Of a stretch of 6,696 nucleotides of DNA, positions 1 to 5,830 are shown one piece after another (position 1 is the stretch's first letter; each line of letters opens with the position of its first letter). A program made the translations under genes and the position numbers. This DNA is from Rhodospirillaceae bacterium (lineage in GTDB: Bacteria; Pseudomonadota; Alphaproteobacteria; UBA8366): positions 8,805-15,500 of the forward strand of contig PBCW01000060.1 in assembly GCA_002718015.1 (NCBI GenBank), read 5' to 3'. A model generated the notes under the pieces. The model was not told the DNA's origin. It saw only the letters and a program-made list of their open reading frames with translations, and searched no databases.

Positions 1-641
1 ACTGTGCCGTAGTCATTACCACGGTCTACACACATTGCACTGGTAACATCCTCGGTGTTTCCAAGTTTTTCACTAGCCAGAAGCAAACGCCAAGAACTCC
101 AATCATTAATTTCTGGTTGTGGTGTGTCTGCGTTCCTAAAAAGTGGTAGATAGTATTTTATTCGTTCGCTGGTTTCATCATTAAGATTGTAACTTGTTAA
201 CATGTGCAAGCCGTAGGGGATGGAGTTTATTAACAACCGGTTTCCAGTACTTAAGTTTGCTATCCAATATGCATTTACATTATCTGCAATTACAAGATTG
301 AAACTACGATAGGCCTCTGAATTCAGATCGGCAAAAGAATTTGCGGCATCGGCTGCTTCTGAAAATTCTAGCGCCTCAAGAACAAGTTCGCCGCGGCTTC
401 TCTTATTTGGAGCTGGACCCAGGCTTCCGTGCCTATTAAGGACAGCTGCGACCACACCGAAATCATTTATACCAAGCCAGCTTCCTTGAGCAAATTGGTC
501 AAGGCCTGCGATTGTGTACGGTCTATCCTGCCAATGTCGCGCGGGTTTATTCCAGCTGCGAGATCTCATCTCGTCCCGGTTTGCTGAAATTAACAAAGGC
601 CATTCATGGTCTCGGCGCCTTAATATGACTAACGTACACAT
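1..641 (-). CDS. NRDE/TANGO2-family protein, 3' end outside the window
   Basis: The reading frame runs leftward from ATG at 641-639 and stays open to the window edge, giving 213 residues. The protein begins MCTLVIL and carries the family's name motif as ANRDE at residues 20-24. It also has GSWLGIND (53-60), NRHGSLGP (69-76) and RGELV (83-87), all in the usual order for the TANGO2/NRDE family (PF05742). Cys2 is where this family has its conserved N-terminal Cys, as in Ntn-hydrolase-like folds; a catalytic role is inference. The visible end, DYGTV, is where homologs usually continue into a Cys-Ser segment, so only the last part of the domain is missing. No clear Shine-Dalgarno sequence precedes the ATG, but the MCTLV start fits the family exactly. 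The human member affects Golgi organisation and metabolism, possibly haem trafficking; the bacterial role is not settled. The gene lies 188 bp downstream of the repeat-protein gene on the same strand, so it may be cotranscribed or have its own promoter. Confidence 0.9.
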   Translation of the reverse strand, partial: MCTLVILRRRDHEWPLLISANRDEMRSRSWNKPARHWQDRPYTIAGLDQFAQGSWLGINDFGVVAAVLNRHGSLGPAPNKRSRGELVLEALEFSEAADAANSFADLNSEAYRSFNLVIADNVNAYWIANLSTGNRLLINSIPYGLHMLTSYNLNDETSERIKYYLPLFRNADTPQPEINDWSSWRLLLASEKLGNTEDVTSAMCVDRGNDYGT

Positions 642-645
642 CTAA

Positions 646-673
646 TAAATCACAAATTATTAAATCACAATTT
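646..673. repeat. Tandem direct repeat upstream of the NRDE gene
   Basis: TAAATCACAAATT (646-658) is followed 15 bp later by TAAATCACAATTT (661-673); the first ten bases are identical. On the minus strand these read as two TTGTGATTTA boxes ending 5 bp before the NRDE start codon. The 15-bp period and the TGTGA core suggest a possible protein-binding site, but the closeness to the start codon means they would lie at or downstream of any transcription start. Chance similarity in AT-rich DNA cannot be excluded. Confidence 0.4.
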
Positions 674-790
674 CGTTGGAACCGTGATACGATTTTGTAG
701 GCAGCTCCGATTGAGAGCAAGCATACTCTTTAACATGGAGCAATAAATTTTATATTTGTCCATCTGCAAAAAAAGTTTGTTGTGCCACTA

Positions 791-804
791 ATAAAATTGT
801 GATC
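791..804 (-). repeat. 14-bp box GATCACAATTTTAT, copy 1
   Basis: On the minus strand this reads GATCACAATTTTAT and matches 4263-4276 of the plus strand exactly. Both copies lie in noncoding DNA. A TTGTGAT core is shared with the tandem repeat at 646-673. A binding site is possible but unproven. Confidence 0.35.
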
Positions 805-829
805 AGAAAAATATTTCCATGATTTAAAT

Positions 830-2881
830 TTAGGGTGTCAACTTTCTAGGGGCTCCTTTTTCCGTAGGTTCAATACTAACTTTGCCCGACTGTTTGTTTT
901 CCGACGACCCAAACATATCTTCGCCTCTTTTAATTTTATCCGATTTTCCATGTCTGGGAAGTTGAGAGGTGTTATTTCGGAAACTTTTATTTCGTTCAGC
1001 TTTATCATATTGTTTTTTTTGGGATGGAAAGGCTTTTGCTATCTCACCGTATACCCTTGCACGTGATGCTACATCTCTGATTCGGCCTGCTGCACGCAAA
1101 GCCAAGCGCTGCTTTCCCTTTGCTGCCGCAGCGACGGCAACACGCCTTAAAGCAGCATTTCGTGCATTTAAGTTTGCTTCCAGTTGTCCGGGTTGTTGCG
1201 GAGGGGTAACGCTATCAGGTACACGCGCAGCTATATCAAAAGCCTGTAAGAGCTCTCCGACTTCAATTTGAGCCTTCATAAGATCCGTCAATATCGACGG
1301 ATATTTTGGATTTTTTCGATTAAGCCATGATATTCGCCACGCTCCAGCTAATGCTCTTAAGGCTGCTGTCTGCCTTTTACTTCGTGCCTCCGCTATTGCG
1401 ATCCTTGTTAAAACATGAATTTTTGTAGAATCATCGGGAAGTCTATCAAACCGTTCTAGAACGCGTTTGAACAACGCATCATTCATAGCAACAGACCCGG
1501 CTTTAGATTGAGCATCTATAACCAGCGGTAATGCTTTTTTCAGTTCCGAGGGAGAGGCCTTAAAGCGGGTCTCTTTCAGGGCCATAGTAAGATAATTGCT
1601 TGCTTTCTCTTTATCTCCCCTTCGTCCTGTATCAAGAGCAACAGGTACAAATATTTGACTGCGCATACTCACGTATGGGATGAAGTCCACCAGTTTGACT
1701 GCCTCGTTATATCTTTTTTGTTTTAGAAGAACGCGGCCCATTTTAAGCAAAGCAAGTGCTTGCGGTTTTCTATCTCTAATGACCCCTGCATAGCGAAATG
1801 CATCTGCCAGGAGGCCCACTTTTGCTTGTTCTACGATAATGTGAGTCAAAGCCAGGTATTTCAAAGTTTTATCTTTAATTTTCTCTATTTGTTCATAGGC
1901 TAAAGTAAATAAAGATACTGCAGCTTCCATATTACCCTTTTGTGCAGAAGCGCGAGCAATTGAAGCGATGGCACGGGCTTTACGGCCTATGTCTATTGTG
2001 GAACGAACAATTGCTTGGGCTGCTACCGGGTCGTCTATGAGTACCAACGCAGCAGCAAGGTCAGCGCGGAGTTGATCGCGTCCCATAAAGCGTCTTTTTT
2101 CAAGAACATTTTCAGTGTGCGCTAAACTTTGCCGAGCTCCCTCTCGGTCGTCAGCGCCAATTTGGAATTCAGCAATGCGGATAATCGTTGTAATAGATTC
2201 TTTCGTAGTAGGCCTAATCGAGGTTGCAATTTTATAAGCTGCAGCCAGAACTTTTCTGCTGTCTGTCTTAAAAACAGGTAACTTGCTCTGCTGTAACTGA
2301 GTTGTGATCTTAAGCAAGAGTCGGATCTGTTCAAATTTGTCTGGTATCACGAGCGTAGCAGCTGTTGCGGCCTGGAAGGCCTCTAGGGCAATGTAGCGTT
2401 CGGCCACGCGTATTGCCGTGGCACCGCCATCGCGTTCCATTTGCTTACCCTTAGCCAAACCAAAAGATTTGTTAAGCGTATTTTTAGCTGTTTGTATTCG
2501 TCCACGTCGTTTTTGATAGTCTGCAACGTGTATCAAGGCGCGAGCGCGCCACAACGGATCGGTTATAGCCTTCATTTCAATAGCGGCGTCATCTGGTTTG
2601 TTTCGTGCTAATAGCGCCGATACCAAACCTGATAGTGCTTCGCCCTGATGCGATGGCTCCTTTAGACTAAGTGCCGCGATACGAATAAGAGTTAAAGGGT
2701 TACCTTCGACCGCTCGCGTCAAAGGATCCACATTTACTGAAGTTAGATTGTCATTGTTAAGGGCAGAATCCTGCGAAAAAACTGGCGCAACATTGAGTAG
2801 GGCAGCCACGGTGGCCGCTAATAAGGCTGTGAGGCCAAATTTAATTATCTTCCAGTGCGCGCCTAAAAATTGTCTCCACAT
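830..2881 (-). CDS. Exported tetratricopeptide-like repeat protein of unknown function
   Basis: This 683-residue protein starts at ATG 2881-2879. The N-terminus has a basic region (residues 1-15), a hydrophobic core FGLTALLAATVAALL (15-29) and a likely signal-peptidase site near VFS-QD (about 36/37), so it should be exported to the periplasm. The only nearby alternative start, a GTG at residue 25, would cut through the signal core, which supports the ATG. From about residue 64 to 620 it is made of helical pairs with Ala and Gly at spacings typical of TPR-like solenoids, for example 112-143, 229-260, 302-333 (IASIARASAQKGNMEAAVSL) and 375-400. The tail from about 625 is polar, rich in Lys, Arg and Ser, and looks disordered. 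No catalytic motif is visible. The start overlaps the end of purB by 41 bp, so cotranscription is likely. A scaffold or protein-interaction role in the envelope is inference from the fold; I do not recognise a named family. Confidence 0.85.
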   Translation of the reverse strand: MWRQFLGAHWKIIKFGLTALLAATVAALLNVAPVFSQDSALNNDNLTSVNVDPLTRAVEGNPLTLIRIAALSLKEPSHQGEALSGLVSALLARNKPDDAAIEMKAITDPLWRARALIHVADYQKRRGRIQTAKNTLNKSFGLAKGKQMERDGGATAIRVAERYIALEAFQAATAATLVIPDKFEQIRLLLKITTQLQQSKLPVFKTDSRKVLAAAYKIATSIRPTTKESITTIIRIAEFQIGADDREGARQSLAHTENVLEKRRFMGRDQLRADLAAALVLIDDPVAAQAIVRSTIDIGRKARAIASIARASAQKGNMEAAVSLFTLAYEQIEKIKDKTLKYLALTHIIVEQAKVGLLADAFRYAGVIRDRKPQALALLKMGRVLLKQKRYNEAVKLVDFIPYVSMRSQIFVPVALDTGRRGDKEKASNYLTMALKETRFKASPSELKKALPLVIDAQSKAGSVAMNDALFKRVLERFDRLPDDSTKIHVLTRIAIAEARSKRQTAALRALAGAWRISWLNRKNPKYPSILTDLMKAQIEVGELLQAFDIAARVPDSVTPPQQPGQLEANLNARNAALRRVAVAAAAKGKQRLALRAAGRIRDVASRARVYGEIAKAFPSQKKQYDKAERNKSFRNNTSQLPRHGKSDKIKRGEDMFGSSENKQSGKVSIEPTEKGAPRKLTP

Positions 2882-4154
2882 GTTTGGTGTGGTATCCTAA
2901 ATCGAAAAGTGTCTCAAGTTCATCATTCGCGAGGAAATCCGTTATTTCGCTTTCACTTTTTAGAAGATTGAGAAATGAACCATTGCCTTTCCAAACCTCC
3001 ATCGCATTTTTTTGTACTAGCCGATAGGCGTCCTCTCTGCTCATGCCTTTTTGGGTAAGAGCCAACAATACCCGTTGGGAATTATGCAACCCACCGAGTT
3101 TTTCTAAATTCTGCCGCATTGCGTCTTCATAAACAACTAAGTTTTCTACCACGGCTGAAAGTCTATGCAGCGCAAAATCCAGGCACACTGTGGCATCCGG
3201 TGCAATCATTCGTTCAACAGAGCTGTGCGAAATATCCCTTTCATGCCAAAGAGCAACATTCTCGAGCGCTGGCGTAACCATAGAGCGAACCATGCGCGCT
3301 AGACCGCAGAGATTTTCTGTTAATATTGGGTTGCGCTTGTGTGGCATCGCTGATGAGCCTTTTTGACCCGGCGCAAAATATTCTTCGGCTTCTCTTACTT
3401 CAGTTCTCTGTAAATGCCGTATTTCAGTTGCCAATCTCTCAACAGCAGAGGCCACAACACCCAAGGTAGAGAAGAATGCCGCATGCCTATCACGAGGGAT
3501 GACTTGTGTTGAGACTGGTTCGGGTAAAAGCCCCAGTTGCTTTGCAACGTGCTCTTCTACGAATGGATCAATATTTGCAAAAGTTCCAACTGCGCCTGAT
3601 ATAGCACACGTAGCAATTTCAGAACGTGCAATCATAAGACGTTTTTGGCAGCGTACAATTTCAGCGTAGTGGCCTATTAATTTAAGACCGAAAGTTGTGG
3701 GCTCGGCATGTATGCCATGGCTCCGTCCCATACACGCCGTGTGTTTGTGTTCAATAGCTCGCTTTTTAAGCGCAACAAGCAGTCTGTTAATACCATCTAG
3801 AAGTTTATCTGAAGCCTGTGTCAATTGCACGGACAGACAGGTATCCAGAACATCGGAAGATGTCATGCCTTGATGGACAAACCGCGACTCTTCGCCAATT
3901 TGCTCGGCTAGTTCTGTGAGAAAAGCAATGACATCGTGCTTTGTCTCCGCTTCAATTTCATCAATTCTGGCTATCCGCTCAGGCGTATAAGGAAGATTTG
4001 CCCCTTTCCATATTTGTTTTGCTGCGGGTTCTGGGATAATACCCAACTCCGCCATTGCATCACATGCATGTGCCTCTATCTCGAACCAGATACGAAAACG
4101 ATTGGCTGGCTCCCATATATCCTTCATTTCAGGACGACTGTATCTTGGGATCAT
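2841..4154 (-). CDS. purB: Adenylosuccinate lyase
   Basis: PurB is a cytoplasmic homotetramer of the fumarase/aspartase superfamily. It removes fumarate from SAICAR to give AICAR and from adenylosuccinate to give AMP, so it acts twice in purine synthesis. The 437 residues match the alphaproteobacterial form in length and in the opening MIPRYSRPEM. Visible active-site elements are TKHDV (His73), VHQGMTSSD (His94), GRSHGIHAEPTTFG (143-156, with His146 in the position of the catalytic His of the Bacillus enzyme) and the superfamily signature GSSAMPHKRNP (266-276), whose Ser lies on the mobile catalytic loop. The ATG at 4154 has no strong Shine-Dalgarno, but the N-terminus fits the family and a TATAAT lies 22 bp upstream. 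It is first in a probable operon with the overlapping exported repeat protein and is divergent from pyrC. Nothing appears truncated. Confidence 0.97.
   Translation of the reverse strand: MIPRYSRPEMKDIWEPANRFRIWFEIEAHACDAMAELGIIPEPAAKQIWKGANLPYTPERIARIDEIEAETKHDVIAFLTELAEQIGEESRFVHQGMTSSDVLDTCLSVQLTQASDKLLDGINRLLVALKKRAIEHKHTACMGRSHGIHAEPTTFGLKLIGHYAEIVRCQKRLMIARSEIATCAISGAVGTFANIDPFVEEHVAKQLGLLPEPVSTQVIPRDRHAAFFSTLGVVASAVERLATEIRHLQRTEVREAEEYFAPGQKGSSAMPHKRNPILTENLCGLARMVRSMVTPALENVALWHERDISHSSVERMIAPDATVCLDFALHRLSAVVENLVVYEDAMRQNLEKLGGLHNSQRVLLALTQKGMSREDAYRLVQKNAMEVWKGNGSFLNLLKSESEITDFLANDELETLFDLGYHTKHVETIFRRALEDN
2895..2898 (-). promoter_or_regulatory. Possible ribosome binding site for the repeat protein, inside purB
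   Basis: An AGGA on the minus strand lies within the purB coding sequence, 13 bases before the ATG at 2881. The spacing is longer than usual, so it is a weak site. Translation may rely on ribosomes arriving from purB. Confidence 0.3.
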
Positions 4155-4176
4155 ATTATTCTTGCACTTTTACGTT

Positions 4177-4182
4177 ATTATA
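4177..4182 (-). promoter_or_regulatory. Possible -10 element for purB
   Basis: The minus strand reads a perfect TATAAT, 22 bp upstream of the purB ATG, which would give a leader of roughly 15 bases. A TTGACG (4193-4188) lies only 5 bp upstream of it, too near to serve as its -35. At normal spacing the -35 would be ACACTT or CACTTT, a poor match. The call therefore rests on the -10 alone. Confidence 0.4.
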
Positions 4183-4262
4183 CTGAACGTCAATAAATAA
4201 AGTGTTAGTGTTGTTTGCGCCAGTCTTGCCGAATATATTTCAAGAAAACAGGAGTTTAAAAG

Positions 4263-4276
4263 GATCACAATTTTAT
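4263..4276 (+). repeat. 14-bp box GATCACAATTTTAT, copy 2
   Basis: An exact match, in opposite orientation, to 804-791. It lies between purB and pyrC, 109 bp upstream of the purB start codon and 273 bp upstream of that of pyrC. See the finding for how likely this is to be chance. Confidence 0.35.
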
Positions 4277-4323
4277 AGCGCCTGCATGTGTTTAGCGAAT
4301 CCAGTTTTGTGGCGTAACAAAGA

Positions 4324-4349
4324 TTTGGCATCTTAGAATAGATACCAAA
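4324..4349. other. Interrupted dyad in the purB-pyrC region
   Basis: TTTGGCATC and GATACCAAA form eight base pairs with one C/A mismatch around an 8-base centre, TTAGAATA. No T-run follows on either strand, which argues against an intrinsic terminator. A dimeric regulator site is possible given the position between two divergent nucleotide-synthesis genes, but I recognise no known operator consensus here. Confidence 0.35.
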
Positions 4350-4537
4350 AAAGGTCCCCGAGTTGTTATGATGACAGCTACGAAAAAACAAAGACATAAA
4401 GCTTTCGCATGCAACAATGTTATTTTCTGCCAGTGCAGTGTTGCTGCATAATGTTAAAGCCTGTTTTAGTTCGTTTGTGCGGTTGAAATTATTTTATTCG
4501 TGTTCTGTTCCAAAAAAACAATATTTATCGTTCTCAC

Positions 4538-4543
4538 TGAGAT
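4538..4543 (+). promoter_or_regulatory. Weak ribosome binding site for pyrC
   Basis: TGAGAT lies 6 bases before the ATG at 4550. It is a partial match to the anti-Shine-Dalgarno complement, and its spacing supports this start, as does alignment of the protein with E. coli PyrC from near its N-terminus. Confidence 0.35.
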
Positions 4544-4549
4544 CATTGA

Positions 4550-5611
4550 ATGGCAAAAAACAACCTTAACGATACATTAACGATTAGAGAGCCTGACGAC
4601 TGGCACGTTCATCTTCGCGACGGCAAAATGTTGGCCTTAGCACTTGATTTCACTTCGCGTCAATTTGCTAGGGCTATTGTTATGCCAAACCTCGTTCCGC
4701 CAATTACAACCGTCGCTGCTGCGTTGTCATACAAAAATAGGATTTTGAGAGCTTTGCCACCGAATAGAACTTTTACTCCCCTAATGACGGCCTACCTTAC
4801 AGACGACATTAATCCGCAAGAAATTAAAAATGGTTTTCGACAGGGCGTGTTTACTGCATGCAAACTCTATCCGGCTGGAGCTACCACTAATTCTTCTGCC
4901 GGAGTCACCGATATAAAAAATATTTACTCTGTACTCGATGAAATGCAGAGAATATCAATGCCACTCCTAGTGCATGGGGAGGTTGTGTCCCCTGAAATAG
5001 ACATTTTTGATCGAGAGGCTGTATTTCTTGATACCATCTTAAAACCAGTTTTAAAGAATTTTCCTGAATTGAAGGTCGTTCTTGAGCACATAACAACTGA
5101 AGAGTCGGTGGCATTTATTCGGGAAACAAAGTCATCTGTAGCTGCAACGATAACGGCGCATCATTTAAGGATTGATCGAAATGCTTTGTTTGATGGAGGC
5201 CTGCGTCCACATGCCTATTGCTTACCTGTTGCTAAACGTCGTCACCATCGTGGTGCCTTGAGAAAAGCGGCTGTTTCCGGGAACCCGAAATTTTTTCTAG
5301 GGACAGATACAGCCCCACATCTCAAAAAAGACAAGGAGAATGAATGTGGCTGCGCAGGAATCTTCAGTGCTCCGGCAGCACTAGAAAGTTATGCGATGAC
5401 TTTTGAGGAAGAGGGGGCTCTGGATAAATTAGAGGCTTTCGCATCAGTATTTGGGCCGCGTTTCTACTGCCTGCCCCTTAATGACGGTACCGTTACTCTC
5501 AAGCGCGCGCCTCATAGTCTGCCAAGCAAGATTATTGAAGAGGATATCACTGTCGTTCCTTTTCATGCTGGAGAAACGCTCCCTTGGCATGCACAGTGCC
5601 GGTGTGCCTAA
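4550..5611 (+). CDS. pyrC: Dihydroorotase, E. coli PyrC type
   Basis: PyrC is a cytoplasmic zinc amidohydrolase that reversibly cyclises N-carbamoyl-L-aspartate to L-dihydroorotate, the third step of pyrimidine synthesis. The 353 residues match the short homodimeric E. coli-type enzyme (about 348) rather than the longer class I form. All expected residues are present: the HxH metal ligands His19 and His21 in DDWHVHLRD, substrate-binding Arg23 and Asn47 (MPNLVPP), Lys105 in CKLYP (the carboxylated bridging Lys), the flexible-loop threonines 112-113 in GATTNSS, His142 in VHGE, His180 in EHITT, Asp253 in LGTDTAPH and His257. Spacing to the E. coli enzyme is ungapped as far as Asp253. The gene stands alone on its strand, divergent from purB and convergent with the M20 gene; no pyrB neighbour is visible. 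The last few residues (QCRCA) are a short divergent tail. Confidence 0.97.
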   Translation: MAKNNLNDTLTIREPDDWHVHLRDGKMLALALDFTSRQFARAIVMPNLVPPITTVAAALSYKNRILRALPPNRTFTPLMTAYLTDDINPQEIKNGFRQGVFTACKLYPAGATTNSSAGVTDIKNIYSVLDEMQRISMPLLVHGEVVSPEIDIFDREAVFLDTILKPVLKNFPELKVVLEHITTEESVAFIRETKSSVAATITAHHLRIDRNALFDGGLRPHAYCLPVAKRRHHRGALRKAAVSGNPKFFLGTDTAPHLKKDKENECGCAGIFSAPAALESYAMTFEEEGALDKLEAFASVFGPRFYCLPLNDGTVTLKRAPHSLPSKIIEEDITVVPFHAGETLPWHAQCRCA

Positions 5612-5830
5612 GACAAAATAGTTTTAGCTTTGCCTAACACACTCATTTTTCTGTCAGAACTTAATTTCTAATGGCTGAACCCTGTAAGGTTTCAGCGGAT
5701 AAGCAGTCGTTCCATAACAAAAGCGTTGTATCTTGTTTTTTCAAACAGCAAACAATCATGATACCTCGTTCAACACCAATACTATCATTACTAAAGGTTG
5801 TAAATTCTGTTATCAAATCCTGTTTACGTT
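5612..5830. other. Convergent gap between pyrC and the M20 gene
   Basis: This 219-bp AT-rich stretch should contain termination signals for both genes, but no textbook terminator is seen. Candidate stems are CTAAGAC/GTTTTAG overlapping the pyrC stop (5608-5627), GCTGAACC/GGTTTCAGC with one bulged base (5674-5696) and a longer interrupted stem at 5728-5764. None is followed by a clean T-run. Small open frames here lack coding character, but one (down to 5661 on the minus strand) is the frame that the M20 gene would enter after a +1 slip in its G8 tract. Confidence 0.55.
5728..5764. terminator. Weak candidate bidirectional terminator stem
   Basis: GTATCTTGTTT pairs with AAACAA and GATAC, with TCAT bulged on the 3' side and an 11-base loop. 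It is the longest stem I found in the convergent gap, but it is AT-rich and no T-run follows the stem on either strand, so the terminator call is tentative. Confidence 0.2.

Larger units (their letters stand above)
642..829. other. AT-rich intergenic gap between repeat protein and NRDE gene
   Basis: No credible open frame or RNA gene lies here. The gap holds two near-identical direct repeats just before the NRDE start (646-673) and one copy of a 14-bp sequence (791-804) that recurs inverted upstream of pyrC. No strong stem followed by a T-run was found, so a terminator for the purB/repeat-protein transcript is not evident. I could not identify a convincing -35/-10 pair for the NRDE gene, although AT-rich hexamers are abundant. 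Confidence 0.6.
4155..4549. other. Divergent purB-pyrC intergenic region
   Basis: This 395-bp AT-rich stretch must carry the promoters of both nucleotide-synthesis genes. It contains a TATAAT close to purB (4177-4182), one copy of the 14-bp box (4263-4276), an interrupted dyad (4324-4349) and a short hairpin, TGCAG-TGTTG-CTGCA (4434-4448). I found no tRNA, no obvious riboswitch and no convincing coding frame. No -35/-10 pair could be fixed for pyrC. Confidence 0.7.

Noticed and set aside
969..1271. A 100-codon plus-strand frame opposite the repeat-protein gene
   Set aside because: It lies wholly antisense to a well-supported coding sequence, and its Ala/Arg/Phe-rich translation is what a shadow of that Ala-rich protein would give.
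4188..4193. TTGACG as the -35 element of the purB promoter
   Set aside because: It is only 5 bp from the TATAAT and has no suitable -10 at 16-18 bp, so the pair cannot form a normal promoter.
4170..4397. A 75-codon minus-strand open frame in the purB-pyrC region
   Set aside because: The translation has no recognisable domain and an amino-acid mix rich in Cys, Ser, Thr and Leu, as expected from AT-rich noncoding DNA. It would also cover the purB promoter region.
5608..5627. Stem CTAAGAC/GTTTTAG across the pyrC stop codon as a terminator
   Set aside because: Only seven AT-rich pairs including one G-T wobble, and no T-run follows (CTTTGCC), so it does not meet the usual form of an intrinsic terminator.
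5674..5696. GCTGAACC/GGTTTCAGC hairpin as a terminator or attachment site
   Set aside because: The stem is fair but has a bulged base and no T-run on either side, and nothing nearby suggests an integrated element.
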